Part shown: piece after piece, positions 43,940 through 52,710 of the stretch | Layout: every line of letters begins with the position of its first letter | Position numbering within the stretch: position 1 is the stretch's first letter | From: Ruegeria arenilitoris | GTDB taxonomy: Bacteria; Pseudomonadota; Alphaproteobacteria; Rhodobacterales; Rhodobacteraceae | Length of the DNA stretch: 64,000 bases | Assembly: GCF_042675705.1 (NCBI RefSeq) | Contig: NZ_JBHTJJ010000001.1 | Direction: 5' to 3' (one strand) | Made by a program: the position numbers and the translations under genes | The notes under the pieces: model-generated | What the model was told of the DNA's origin: nothing | What the model saw: only the letters and a program-made list of their open reading frames with translations | Database searches by the model: none

Positions 43940-44683
43940 TTACTGGAACTGCGCCACAGGTTCATGGGCGGTTTTGGCAACCGCCAACGCCTCGGACAGG
44001 TCGACCGTCTTGCGGAATAGCGCCCGCCCGACCAACGCACCCGAGATATTGGGAATGTACGCCAGACGCGAGATGTCGTCGCTGCTGCGCACGACGCCGC
44101 TGGCGATCACCGGCGTGCGCGAATGCGCGGCCAGCCCCGAAATCAGGCCCAGCTGCGCCTCGACGTCCACCATGTCGCTATCGATATCGGTGACCAGAAT
44201 GGCAGCCAGCGGAGCATCGGCAAACGCTTCGATGAAAGCCTCCGGGGTGAACGCGCTTTGGGTGCGCCAGCCGTCGGTCATCACGTAGCCCTGCCACACG
44301 TCCACGGCCAACACGATCTGGTCTGGGTATAGCTTGGCCAACTCTTTGAACAGATGGGGATCACGCGCCGCCAGGGTGCCGATCACGATGCGGCCCGCCC
44401 CTTTGTCGATCCAACGCTCGACCTGCTCGCGCGAGCGGAACCCGCCGGCCAGTTGAACAGGCAGCTCGGCGCTCCGGATGATCCGTTCGACAAGCGCAGA
44501 GTTCGTGTCCCGCCCCTCGATCGCGTCGAAATCGGTCAGGTGCATCCACTCTGCACCTGCGGCGGCCCAGCCTTGGGCCGTTTCCACCGGATCGACATGC
44601 CAGATCATCGGCTCGTCCAGACGGCCCTTGTCCAGCGTGACACAGCGGCCGTTCTGCAATTCCATTGTAGGATAAACCCTCAT
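43940..44683 (-). CDS. HisA-like TIM-barrel protein with altered catalytic residue
   Basis: 247 residues from ATG 44683 (MRVYPTMELQNGRCV). It has the HisA/HisF fold: AAAGAEWMHLTDFDAIEG, LPVQLAGGFRSREQVE and DVWQGYVMTDGW. In HisA the first catalytic Asp lies in P-x-I-D-L; here the sequence is PTMEL, with Glu instead of Asp. The second catalytic Asp (LAVDVWQG) is kept. It may be a histidine-pathway isomerase, but its position outside a his operon and the change suggest a paralogue of other function. Confidence 0.75.
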   Translation of the reverse strand: MRVYPTMELQNGRCVTLDKGRLDEPMIWHVDPVETAQGWAAAGAEWMHLTDFDAIEGRDTNSALVERIIRSAELPVQLAGGFRSREQVERWIDKGAGRIVIGTLAARDPHLFKELAKLYPDQIVLAVDVWQGYVMTDGWRTQSAFTPEAFIEAFADAPLAAILVTDIDSDMVDVEAQLGLISGLAAHSRTPVIASGVVRSSDDISRLAYIPNISGALVGRALFRKTVDLSEALAVAKTAHEPVAQFQ

Positions 44684-44807
44684 GAGCACACTCCTCCGCT
44701 CAATCGTTCCGGATATCCATGATAGCATACTGGTCGCGCGCAGGTTCGCATTTCTCAGTTTCGGCAAACGGCGATCCGTTTGCGGCACCGCAAAAAAAAG
44801 AAGCGTT

Positions 44808-45347
44808 TCAGTTCCGGGCCGGAGGGCCGTCGCGGCGAAACAGTTTCACCGGGCTGTCCCGATACTCTGTCTCGCGAAGCAATTTGTATCCAAGCTTGGC
44901 CGCCAGCTTTTGCGAGGCCTCATGATCCGCGTCAATCATCGAAACCAAGGGCCCGGGCATGATCCGGTCGAACCAGTCATGCGCGGCCTGGACGGCCTCG
45001 TGCCCGTAACCCAGCCCATGCGCCTCAGGCGCCAACACCCAACCGGCCTCGGGGAAGGTGTCGAAATCCTCGCCCAGACAGCGGTTGCCATAAAAGAATC
45101 CGGCCTGACCTATCAATTTGCGATTCGCCTGCAAGAACACGGCCCATTGCCCGAATCCAGCCATCTGCCAGTGTCCCGCATTGCGCAAGAACGCGTCCCA
45201 CGCCTCGCCACGGGTGCGGGGTTTGCCGCCGATATGACGCACCACACAAGGGTCACGCCAAATCTCCGCGAACCGTTCAAAGTCCTCGGGACGCATTGCG
45301 CACATCATCAGGCGCGCGGTGTTGATCATCGGGGCGGATCTTTTCAT
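44808..45347 (-). CDS. GNAT family N-acetyltransferase, RimJ/RimL-like
   Basis: 179 residues. INTARLMMCAMRPEDFERFAEI at the N-terminus and WVLAPEAHGLGYGHEAVQAAHD (acetyl-CoA-binding R/Q-x-x-G-x-G/A-like loop, about 105-126) identify the RimJ/RimL branch. Substrate unknown. It lies between acpP and the HisA-like gene, same strand. Confidence 0.88.
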   Translation of the reverse strand: MKRSAPMINTARLMMCAMRPEDFERFAEIWRDPCVVRHIGGKPRTRGEAWDAFLRNAGHWQMAGFGQWAVFLQANRKLIGQAGFFYGNRCLGEDFDTFPEAGWVLAPEAHGLGYGHEAVQAAHDWFDRIMPGPLVSMIDADHEASQKLAAKLGYKLLRETEYRDSPVKLFRRDGPPARN

Positions 45348-45427
45348 GCCCTTACCCGGTGTTTTGTTGCCTCATCGCAAACAGTGCAAACCGATTTTCC
45401 ACGAGGCAAGCGGGAATTCGAGCGGGC

Positions 45428-45467
45428 AAAAAAAAACGGCGCTTCCGTTGCCCGGAAGCGCCGTTTT
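45428..45467 (-). terminator. Intrinsic terminator after acpP
   Basis: On the minus strand: 12 bp stem ACGGCGCTTCCG/CGGAAGCGCCGT, 5 nt loop, then a run of nine T. Confidence 0.95.
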
Positions 45468-45485
45468 CGGTCAAATTCAAAGCGA

Positions 45486-45719
45486 TCAGGAAGCTTCGCT
45501 GATGAACTTCACGGCGTCGCCGAAGGTTTGGATGGTCTCGGCTGCATCATCGGGGATCTCGATGCCGAACTCTTCTTCGAAAGCCATGACCAGTTCAACG
45601 GTGTCCAGGCTGTCCGCGCCCAGATCGTCGATGAAGGACGCGTTCTCGGTGACTTTGTCCTCTTCAACACCCAGGTGCTCAACAACGATCTTTTTAACGC
45701 GATCTGCGACGTCGCTCAT
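45486..45719 (-). CDS. acpP: Acyl carrier protein
   Basis: 77 residues, acidic. The phosphopantetheine attachment Ser 37 is in DLGADSLDTVELVM. It carries fatty-acyl intermediates. Strong terminator directly downstream; fabG and fabD upstream. Confidence 0.98.
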   Translation of the reverse strand: MSDVADRVKKIVVEHLGVEEDKVTENASFIDDLGADSLDTVELVMAFEEEFGIEIPDDAAETIQTFGDAVKFISEAS

Positions 45720-45929
45720 GTCTATTCCTCATTCCATTTCAGGGCGGTCTGCCCGGTTCTGCCCTTGCCCGCTCGGGGTGGCCTTGGTTTGCCCGATCCG
45801 GGCGGTTTGGGTCCCGGGTCTCCGGGAAAGTAGAAGGCCGACCTGAACGACCGGCCCCTGATTACATGCGCCGCCTATAGCACAGACGACGCAAGAGGCA
45901 AACGCTTTCGCATCTGCCCCTGGCTGCGC

Positions 45930-46667
45930 CTACAACATGGCCATGCCGCCGTTCACATGCAAGGTGGTTCCGGTAACATAGCCCGCTTCGGGGCTTGCAA
46001 GGTACAGAACGGCCGCCGCAATTTCAGATGGCTCGCCCATCCGACCGGCGGGAACCTGCGTCAGGATACCGGATTTCTGCTCATCGGTCAGCTTGTCGGT
46101 CATCGCGGTCGTGATGAAACCCGGCGCGACGGCATTGGCGGTGATGCCACGGCTCGCGACCTCGTAGGCCAGTGACTTGGTCATGCCGACCATGCCCGCC
46201 TTGGACGCGGCATAGTTCACCTGTCCCGGGTTGCCGGTTGCTCCGACAACGGACGAGATGTTGATGATGCGGCCCCAACGCGCCTTCATCATGCCCCGCA
46301 GCACGCCTTTGCACAGCTTGGCGGTGGCGGTCAGGTTCACGTCGATCACGCTCTGCCATTCCTCGTCGGACATGCGCATGAAGATGTTGTCGCGGGTGAT
46401 GCCTGCGTTGTTGACCAGAATATCAACGGACCCCATGGCATCGGCGGCCTGTTTCGGCAACGCGGCCACGGCCTCGGGGTCACCCAGATTGCACGGCAGG
46501 ACATGAGCGCGCTCGCCCAGTTCATCCGCCAGCTTCTGCAGCGGTTCGACGCGCGTGCCGGACAGACCAACAGTAGCCCCTGCGGCGTGCAAGGTGCGTG
46601 CAATCTCGCCCCCGATCCCGCCCGAAGCCCCGGTGACAAGGGCGCATTTTCCAGTCAAATCAAACAT
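45930..46667 (-). CDS. fabG: 3-oxoacyl-[acyl-carrier-protein] reductase
   Basis: 245 residues from ATG 46667. NADPH-binding TGASGGIGGE (12-21), NNAGITRDN (about 87-95), catalytic Ser in NISSVVGATGNPG and YAASKAG (YxxxK, about 152-158). NADPH-dependent reduction of 3-oxoacyl-ACP. Between fabD (41 bp gap) and acpP (210 bp gap). Confidence 0.97.
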   Translation of the reverse strand: MFDLTGKCALVTGASGGIGGEIARTLHAAGATVGLSGTRVEPLQKLADELGERAHVLPCNLGDPEAVAALPKQAADAMGSVDILVNNAGITRDNIFMRMSDEEWQSVIDVNLTATAKLCKGVLRGMMKARWGRIINISSVVGATGNPGQVNYAASKAGMVGMTKSLAYEVASRGITANAVAPGFITTAMTDKLTDEQKSGILTQVPAGRMGEPSEIAAAVLYLASPEAGYVTGTTLHVNGGMAML

Positions 46668-46708
46668 ACCGGTATCCTTTTTGAGTGTCCTGTCGGACCA
46701 GCTTTGAG

Positions 46709-47647
46709 TTAATCGCCTGCCTGCAGCGCTTTTTGAACGTCTTCCGGCGTACCAACGGCGGAGCAGGCCACAGACCGGTCGATCTTGCGGATCATGCCCG
46801 ACAGAGCCTTGCCTGCACCGATCTCCCACGCTTCGGTCACACTCTGCGCCACCATGTACTGAACGGATTCGCGCCACCGGACCGAACCGGTAACCTGCTC
46901 GACCAGCAATTGCCGGATCAGGTCGGGATCGGTGACCGCCTCGGCGCGGACATTGGCAACCAGCGGAACCGCAGGCGCCTTGATTTCAACACCCGCCAGA
47001 GCTTCGGCCATCACCTCGGCGGCGGGCTGCATCAAGGCACAATGAAACGGAGCGCTGACCGGCAGCATTACGGCCCGCTTGGCGCCCTTTTCCTTGGCGA
47101 TTTCAGCGGCGCGTTCAACAGCGGCCTTGGCACCCGAAACCACGACCTGTGTGGGGTCATTGTCATTGGCAGCCTGGCAGACCTCGCCCTGTGCGGCCTC
47201 TTCGGCCACGGCTCGCACGGCGTCCAGGTCGAGCCCCAGGATCGCGGCCATCGCGCCCTCGCCCACTGGGACGGCGCTCTGCATTGCCTGACCGCGCGTG
47301 CGAAGAAGGCGAGCAGTGTCCGCGACACTCAGCGCGCCGGCTGCGGCAAGGGCCGAGTATTCGCCCAGCGAATGACCGGCCACGAAAGCGGCCCGTGTCA
47401 CATCGACCCCTTCGGCCTCAAGCGCGCGCATCGCCGCCATCGATGTGGCCATCAACGCCGGCTGCGCGTTCTGCGTCAGAGTCAGGGTCTCGATATCGCC
47501 ATCCCAGATCAGGCTGCTTAGGCTTTCGCCCAGCGCTTCGTCCACCTCGTCAAACACGGCCTTGGCGGCCGGATAAGCGTCGGCCAGCGCCTTGCCCATG
47601 CCGATGGTCTGGGCGCCCTGCCCCGGAAAAACGAACGCAAGTGTCAT
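46709..47647 (-). CDS. fabD: Malonyl-CoA:ACP transacylase
   Basis: 312 residues from ATG 47647 (MTLAFVFPGQGAQT). Active-site Ser in GHSLGEYSALAAAG (about 91-104) and His in VSAPFHCALMQPA (about 199-211). Loads malonyl groups on ACP. First gene of the fabD-fabG-acpP unit. Confidence 0.97.
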   Translation of the reverse strand: MTLAFVFPGQGAQTIGMGKALADAYPAAKAVFDEVDEALGESLSSLIWDGDIETLTLTQNAQPALMATSMAAMRALEAEGVDVTRAAFVAGHSLGEYSALAAAGALSVADTARLLRTRGQAMQSAVPVGEGAMAAILGLDLDAVRAVAEEAAQGEVCQAANDNDPTQVVVSGAKAAVERAAEIAKEKGAKRAVMLPVSAPFHCALMQPAAEVMAEALAGVEIKAPAVPLVANVRAEAVTDPDLIRQLLVEQVTGSVRWRESVQYMVAQSVTEAWEIGAGKALSGMIRKIDRSVACSAVGTPEDVQKALQAGD

Positions 47648-47819
47648 TGCAACCTCTTGGATGACGTTAGGTTGCGCCGGGGTGTAAACCGAGTGAGGGT
47701 CCTGCACAAGCACTGCCTGCACTCTGCGTGACGACACCGGGTCTGTGCGCCACTCGCTATTGTCTATGTGCGTCACACGGTTACCTTGGCCACAGCAGAA
47801 AACCCGGAGCGCAAGATCA

Positions 47820-49049
47820 ATGTCCCTAACCAACACCAATGTCAGCTATGGCAGCGTGACCAAGACATTCCACTGGCTGACCGCATTGTTGATCTTCACC
47901 GCCTTGCCCTTGGGGTGGTTCGCCAACAACCTGGCCCATGCAATCTATGACCCCACCATCCCCACCACCGAAGCCGATCTTGCCCAAGCCGCTCGGCTGT
48001 TTTCCCTGCACAAAACCGTAGGGATCACCGTCTTCTTCGTTGCGCTGGCTCGCATTCTCTGGTCGCTCACTCAAACCAAGCCCGGACTGCTGAACGCCGA
48101 CAACAAGCCCGAGGCCTTTGCGGCCGAAACGGTCCACTGGCTGCTGTACGGGTCCTTGGTTCTGGTTCCGCTGTCTGGTTGGATCGACCACGCTGCTACC
48201 GAAGGCTTTGCGCCCATCCTTTGGCCATTTGGGCAAAACCTGCCTCTAGTGCCCAAGTCGGAGCATCTGGCCGAGGTGATGGCAACGCTGCACTGGCTTT
48301 TCATGCTGGTTCTCGTCGCAGCTTTGACCTTGCACATCGCCGGAGCACTGAAACACCACGTCATCGACAAGGACAGCACTCTACGGCGAATGTTGCCCGG
48401 GGCGTCCGCTGCGCCGGTTCCGCCGGAACAGAACCACTCGATGGTTCCCGCCGCCGCTGCTGGACTTGTCTGGGTTGGAGTTCTGTCAGCCGGCCTTTTG
48501 ACCGGCATTTTTTCAGACAAGCCTGATGCCGAGGCTGAAACGGCCGAGTTGGCGGCAGTTCAATCGGATTGGCAGGTGGAAGAAGGCACGCTTGCCATCA
48601 CGATCACACAGTTGGGCAACCCTGTTATCGGTCAGTTTTCAGACTGGACCGCAGCAATCACCTTTGACGACCCCGTCGAACCCGGTCCGGCCGGGTCGGT
48701 AGAGGTAACGGTCTCCATCGGATCTTTGAGCCTGGGTACGGTGACGGATCAGGCCATGGGGGCTGATTTCTTCGACAAGGCGCAATTCCCGACGGCGCAG
48801 TTCGATGCCGAGATCTACAAAACCGAAACGGGGTATGAAGCAAGGGGTCCGCTGACCATCCGCGATCAAACACTCGACGTTGTATTGCCCTTCTCTTTGG
48901 ACATCCAAGGCGAGACTGCAAAAATGTCCGGCACGATGGACCTCAACCGCCTCGACTTCGGGGTTGGCCAATCGATGCCGAAAGAGGATTCGCTGGCCTT
49001 CGCCGTCAACGTTTCGGTCGAGTTGACGGCAACACCCAACGCTCAGTAA
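47820..49049 (+). CDS. Cytochrome b561 / YceI fusion protein
   Basis: 409 residues. Residues 1-190 form a four-helix cytochrome b561 domain with candidate heme His in TKTFHWLTALL, FSLHKTVGI, ETVHWLLYG and TLHIAGALKHHVI. After one further membrane helix (about 212-234) residues 245-409 match the YceI lipocalin-like isoprenoid-binding domain (FDKAQFPTAQFDAEIY, LDVVLPFSLDIQG). In other bacteria the two are separate neighbouring genes, so an electron-transfer role with a quinone or isoprenoid is inferred. It is convergent with a stand-alone YceI gene. Confidence 0.9.
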   Translation: MSLTNTNVSYGSVTKTFHWLTALLIFTALPLGWFANNLAHAIYDPTIPTTEADLAQAARLFSLHKTVGITVFFVALARILWSLTQTKPGLLNADNKPEAFAAETVHWLLYGSLVLVPLSGWIDHAATEGFAPILWPFGQNLPLVPKSEHLAEVMATLHWLFMLVLVAALTLHIAGALKHHVIDKDSTLRRMLPGASAAPVPPEQNHSMVPAAAAGLVWVGVLSAGLLTGIFSDKPDAEAETAELAAVQSDWQVEEGTLAITITQLGNPVIGQFSDWTAAITFDDPVEPGPAGSVEVTVSIGSLSLGTVTDQAMGADFFDKAQFPTAQFDAEIYKTETGYEARGPLTIRDQTLDVVLPFSLDIQGETAKMSGTMDLNRLDFGVGQSMPKEDSLAFAVNVSVELTATPNAQ

Positions 49050-49060
49050 GCCGACAACAC

Positions 49061-49098
49061 AAAAAAACCGCCGGGGCATCGGCCACCGGCGGTTTTTT
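49061..49098. terminator. Bidirectional terminator between b561-YceI and YceI genes
   Basis: Stem CCGCCGG/CCGGCGG with flanking A7 and T6, between convergent genes. Confidence 0.9.
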
Positions 49099-49120
49099 AG
49101 CTCTCGCTCTGAAGCCCGGA

Positions 49121-49693
49121 TCAGTCGGCCTTCTGCGCCTCGATCGAAATCGCGATGGCAACTTCATCTCCGACGAAAGGCGCGAACTTGCCCAGTTCGA
49201 AATCGCTGCGAACGAGGGTGGTGGTGGCATCGAACCCAGCCCAAGGCTTGCCCGCCATCGGATGCTCGCCGACCTGATTCAGCTTGGCGTCCAGCACCAC
49301 CGGCTTGGTCACACCATTCAAGGTCAGGTCCCCGGTGATCTTTGCGGTGTTCTCACCCGTCACCTCGATCGAGGTCGAGGTAAATGTCACCATTTCCTCG
49401 GCGGTCGCCGCGAAGAAATCCTCGGACATGAAGTGATCTTCACGGGGTTTCCAGCCGGTGATCATCTCGACCACGGGCATTGAAACCGTCACGCTCGACG
49501 CTGCTGGATCTTCCTGATCAAACATGATTTCGCCCTCGAATCCCGAGAACATGCCGGTGGTGGTCGAAAAGCCAAGATGGTTGTAGCTGAAAACAACCTG
49601 GCTGTGGCTCGGGTCCAGAACGTATTTTTCCGGGGCCGCGATGGCCGAGGTCGCCGCCGTGGCAAGTGCTGCTGCAATAAGGGTGGATTTCAT
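49121..49693 (-). CDS. YceI family periplasmic protein
   Basis: 190 residues with a signal peptide (MKSTLIAAALATAATSAIAA). Lipocalin-like YceI domain: YVLDPSHSQVVFSYNHLGFS, FMSEDFFAATAEEMVTFTST and LTLNGVTKPVVLDAKLN. Relatives bind polyisoprenoids or quinones. It is convergent with the b561-YceI fusion, so two YceI domains lie side by side. Confidence 0.93.
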   Translation of the reverse strand: MKSTLIAAALATAATSAIAAPEKYVLDPSHSQVVFSYNHLGFSTTTGMFSGFEGEIMFDQEDPAASSVTVSMPVVEMITGWKPREDHFMSEDFFAATAEEMVTFTSTSIEVTGENTAKITGDLTLNGVTKPVVLDAKLNQVGEHPMAGKPWAGFDATTTLVRSDFELGKFAPFVGDEVAIAISIEAQKAD

Positions 49694-49820
49694 GACAATC
49701 TCCGAAAGTTTTCCAAGCGCAAACCGGTTGGGTTGCTCCAAAACGAAGATGTGCCGCCCATGGGCGGCACACAACCTTCATTCTCTCACAAATTCTGTTC
49801 CTCAATGAACAGAATAAAAT

Positions 49821-50330
49821 TCAGGCGAAAATTGTTACGCTTCCGCTGAGTTGCCCTTTCAGCGCTCGGCTGACATCCGCCGATTCCAGCGGCAGCTTCA
49901 TCAGAAGGCTGCCATCGACTTCAAAGAGTTCAACCTGGTTGTCCACGAACCGGGCTCCGCCCAGCGTATCGTAGCTGCGGCGCAGTACGGTCTGCGGACG
50001 CCCGTTTTCGTTCTTCTGCAGCACCCGAACTTCGCGGCGGATCGGGTCGAAATATGCGTCGGGGCGCGGATCCAGAACCTCGATGGTCAGCAGGCTTACC
50101 CCGAGGATCAGGAACATCAGCGACGCGACCAGCTTGATGGTCCAGACGTCGGCACCGATGACCGAACCCGGCATCAGCCACATCGAAAAGGCCGATACGA
50201 TCAGAAATGCACCCAGCACACGGAACAGGACCAACCGGGCCTTCCAGTTCGGTGCAAAGGAAATAAGCACGGGCACGGATTTGTCGTATGCTGCGCCGGC
50301 TGCGGACTGTTGAAATGTGTTCGTATTCAT
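49821..50330 (-). CDS. Two-helix membrane protein, function unknown
   Basis: 169 residues from ATG 50330 (MNTNTFQQSAAGAAYD); another ATG lies three codons upstream. Two hydrophobic segments (about 35-55 and 62-82) flank GSVIGADVWTIK, followed by a cytoplasmic beta-rich tail (YFDPIRREVRVLQKNENG, TLGGARFVDNQVELFEVDG). I do not recognise the family. It has no evident partner. Confidence 0.65.
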   Translation of the reverse strand: MNTNTFQQSAAGAAYDKSVPVLISFAPNWKARLVLFRVLGAFLIVSAFSMWLMPGSVIGADVWTIKLVASLMFLILGVSLLTIEVLDPRPDAYFDPIRREVRVLQKNENGRPQTVLRRSYDTLGGARFVDNQVELFEVDGSLLMKLPLESADVSRALKGQLSGSVTIFA

Positions 50331-50609
50331 GACGGCCATCGCTTTTGCCCTGTCCAAGTTTCTTGAGACCCCCCGGGTAACGCCGGGCTTGCAAACAACC
50401 TCAAGCCGAAAAGCGTCAGGATTTGGGCAGCCCAAAGGTAATTGGGCGGCGTGAGAAAGGCATTCATGGCAGGGCTTGCCCCCCATCCAGAAACGTGTAT
50501 ACGAGGCCATCCTTCGCTATACGCATGAACCGCGCAGCCTCTCGTGGCAGGGTCGCGAAGGGAACTGGCCCCGCCTATGAAATGCGCCTTGATATAAACA
50601 GGAGTGAAC

Positions 50610-50963
50610 ATGCCACTGTATGAGCATGTAATGATCGCGCGTCAGGATCTGTCCAACGCGCAGGCCGAGGGCCTGATCGAACACTTTGGCACCGTATTGG
50701 CTGACAACGGCGGCAAGATCGTCGACAGCGAGTACTGGGGCGTCAAGACGATGGCCTACAAGATCAACAAAAACCGCAAGGGCCACTATGCCTTCCTGAA
50801 GACCGACGCACCGTCGGGCGCCGTTCAGGAAATGGAGCGCCTGATGCGCCTGCATGAAGACGTGATGCGCGTTCTGACCATCAAGGTCGACGAGCATCCC
50901 GAGGGCCCCTCGGTCCAGATGCAGAAGCGCGATGAGCGCGATGGCCGCCGCGAGCGCCGTTGA
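50610..50963 (+). CDS. rpsF: 30S ribosomal protein S6
   Basis: 117 residues: MPLYEHVMIARQDLSNAQAE and WGVKTMAYKINKNRKGHYAF, normal S6, with a charged C-terminal tail. ATG 50610 follows GGAG; an alternative GTG is two codons earlier. First gene of rpsF-rpsR-rplI. Confidence 0.97.
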   Translation: MPLYEHVMIARQDLSNAQAEGLIEHFGTVLADNGGKIVDSEYWGVKTMAYKINKNRKGHYAFLKTDAPSGAVQEMERLMRLHEDVMRVLTIKVDEHPEGPSVQMQKRDERDGRRERR

Positions 50964-50991
50964 TCAACGCCTGAGGAAAGGACACCAAACC

Positions 50992-51219
50992 ATGGCCGCA
51001 AAACCGTTTTTCCGCCGCCGCAAGGTCTGCCCGTTCTCGGGCGAGAACGCGCCGAAGATCGACTACAAAGACACCCGTCTGCTGCAGCGCTACATTTCCG
51101 AGCGTGGCAAGATCGTGCCTTCGCGCATCACCGCCGTTTCGGCAAAGAAGCAGCGTGAACTGGCCCGCGCCATCAAGCGCGCCCGCTTCCTCGCCCTGCT
51201 GCCCTACGCCGTGAAGTGA
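50992..51219 (+). CDS. rpsR: 30S ribosomal protein S18
   Basis: 75 residues, basic: FFRRRKVCPFSGENAPKIDY and KIVPSRITAVSAKKQRELAR. Binds S6 on the small subunit. 28 bp after rpsF, 12 bp before rplI. Confidence 0.98.
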   Translation: MAAKPFFRRRKVCPFSGENAPKIDYKDTRLLQRYISERGKIVPSRITAVSAKKQRELARAIKRARFLALLPYAVK

Positions 51220-51231
51220 GGAGAGACTGAT

Positions 51232-51852
51232 ATGCAAGTTATCCTTCTGGAACGCGTTGCGAAACTGGGTCAGATGGGCGATGTCGTCGACGTCAAGCCC
51301 GGCTACGCCCGCAACTTCCTGCTGCCACAAGGCAAAGCGCTGAGCGCGTCCGAGGCCAACATCGCCTCGTTCGAAGCCCAGAAAGCACAGCTGGAAGCCC
51401 GCAACCTGGAAACCAAGAAAGAAGCTGAAGCTCTGGCTGAAAAGCTGGACGGTCAGCAGTTCATCGTGATTCGCTCGGCATCGGACGCCGGCGCGCTGTA
51501 CGGCTCGGTCACCCCGCGTGACGCAGCCGATGCCGCAACCGCTGCGGGCTTCACCGTTGACAAGAAGCAGGTCGTTCTGGTCTCGCCTATCAAAGAGCTG
51601 GGCCTGCACACGGTTTCCGTCAAACTGCACCCCGAAGTCGAGGTCGAAATCAAACTGAACGTTGCCCGCTCGGAAGAAGAAGCCGAGCTTCAGGCATCGG
51701 GCAAGTCGATCCAGGAACTGGCCGCTGAAGAAGAGGCCGCCGCAGACTTCGAAATCGCGGAACTGTTCGACGACATCGGCTCGGCCGCTTCGGAAGACGA
51801 AGAATTGGTTGCCGCCGATGCTTCGACCGAGGAAGACGAACCCAAAGCCTGA
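51232..51852 (+). CDS. rplI: 50S ribosomal protein L9, with acidic C-terminal extension
   Basis: 206 residues. Residues 1-148 are a normal L9 (MQVILLERVAKLGQMGDVVD; GYARNFLLPQGKA; HPEVEVEIKLNV). About 55 further residues are rich in Glu, Asp and Ala (SAASEDEELVAADAS), making it longer than the usual ~150. Similar acidic tails occur in some alphaproteobacterial L9 proteins. Confidence 0.97.
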   Translation: MQVILLERVAKLGQMGDVVDVKPGYARNFLLPQGKALSASEANIASFEAQKAQLEARNLETKKEAEALAEKLDGQQFIVIRSASDAGALYGSVTPRDAADAATAAGFTVDKKQVVLVSPIKELGLHTVSVKLHPEVEVEIKLNVARSEEEAELQASGKSIQELAAEEEAAADFEIAELFDDIGSAASEDEELVAADASTEEDEPKA

Positions 51853-51874
51853 TCCGATCAGGTCTGTAAATCTC

Positions 51875-51908
51875 AAAGGCCGCGCTGCATTGCGCGGCCT
51901 TTTTCTTT
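51875..51908 (+). terminator. Intrinsic terminator after rplI
   Basis: Stem AAAGGCCGCGC/GCGCGGCCTTT, 6 nt loop, then a T-rich tract. Confidence 0.92.
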
Positions 51909-52001
51909 CGACTGGCAATTTTTGGCCACCACAGCGCGCCGGACTTGCGACCCCGGGCCACTTTCGTATCATCCAGCCGCGTAACAATCCGGAGAAGTTG
52001 C

Positions 52002-52484
52002 ATGGCAAAGGTCCTGCGTCGAATAATGCTTTCAGTGCTTCTGGCTGCCCCGATTGCCGCCTGCAGCGACCCATCTGGCAAAGCGACGAAGGAACAGGCA
52101 TTCGAGCCGCCGCTCCACCCCAACGAAACGCCCGAATTGCGCGAATCGATCAACAAATGGGCTGATCACTACGAACTTCCGCGAGAGTTGGTCCATAAGC
52201 TGGCGATCCGCGAAAGCACGCATCGCCCCTGGGCAACGAACCGGCCATATTACGGCCTGTTGCAGATCCTTCCCGCCACCGCTCGTTCGATGGGCTACAA
52301 GGGCGAGGCCAAAGGTCTTCTGGATGCTGACACCAACCTGGAGTATGCGGGCAAGTATCTTCGCGGCGCATGGATGTTGGCCGACGGCGACCAGCAGCGC
52401 GCGATCTTCCTCTATGCAAAGGGGTACTACCCCGAAGCCAAGGCTCGCGGAATGCTGGTTGAAACTGGCTTGCGGTCCGAATAG
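52002..52484 (+). CDS. Lytic transglycosylase SLT-domain lipoprotein
   Basis: 160 residues. Signal peptide with lipobox LAAPIAAC, then a small SLT domain: LVHKLAIRESTHRPWATN with catalytic Glu in RES (about 67), and YYGLLQILPATARSMGY. It would cleave peptidoglycan glycan strands from the outer membrane. ATG 52002 follows GGAGAAG. Confidence 0.87.
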   Translation: MAKVLRRIMLSVLLAAPIAACSDPSGKATKEQAFEPPLHPNETPELRESINKWADHYELPRELVHKLAIRESTHRPWATNRPYYGLLQILPATARSMGYKGEAKGLLDADTNLEYAGKYLRGAWMLADGDQQRAIFLYAKGYYPEAKARGMLVETGLRSE

Positions 52485-52664
52485 CTTGAACGGGGCAATC
52501 GACACCGATCTATACAGCATTCAATTTGACCGAGAATACCTCACAGGACGAAATAATCCGGAGGTTGTCTGTTGCCATTAGTACTCAATAACTCCATGTG
52601 ATATGTACAAATGGGTTGCGCAATCTATTCAGATTGACGCAACGTAGGCTGTGATACGGGCAGA

Positions 52665-52692
52665 TACGGCATTTTTCGGGGGAAATGCCGTA
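52665..52692. promoter_or_regulatory. Inverted repeat directly upstream of luxR
   Basis: Perfect 10 bp arms TACGGCATTT/AAATGCCGTA around an 8 bp G-rich centre, 18 bp before the GTG start. It could be an autoregulatory LuxR operator or an RNA hairpin near the ribosome-binding site. Confidence 0.5.
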
Positions 52693-52710
52693 GGGACAAA
52701 GGTTGGACGA

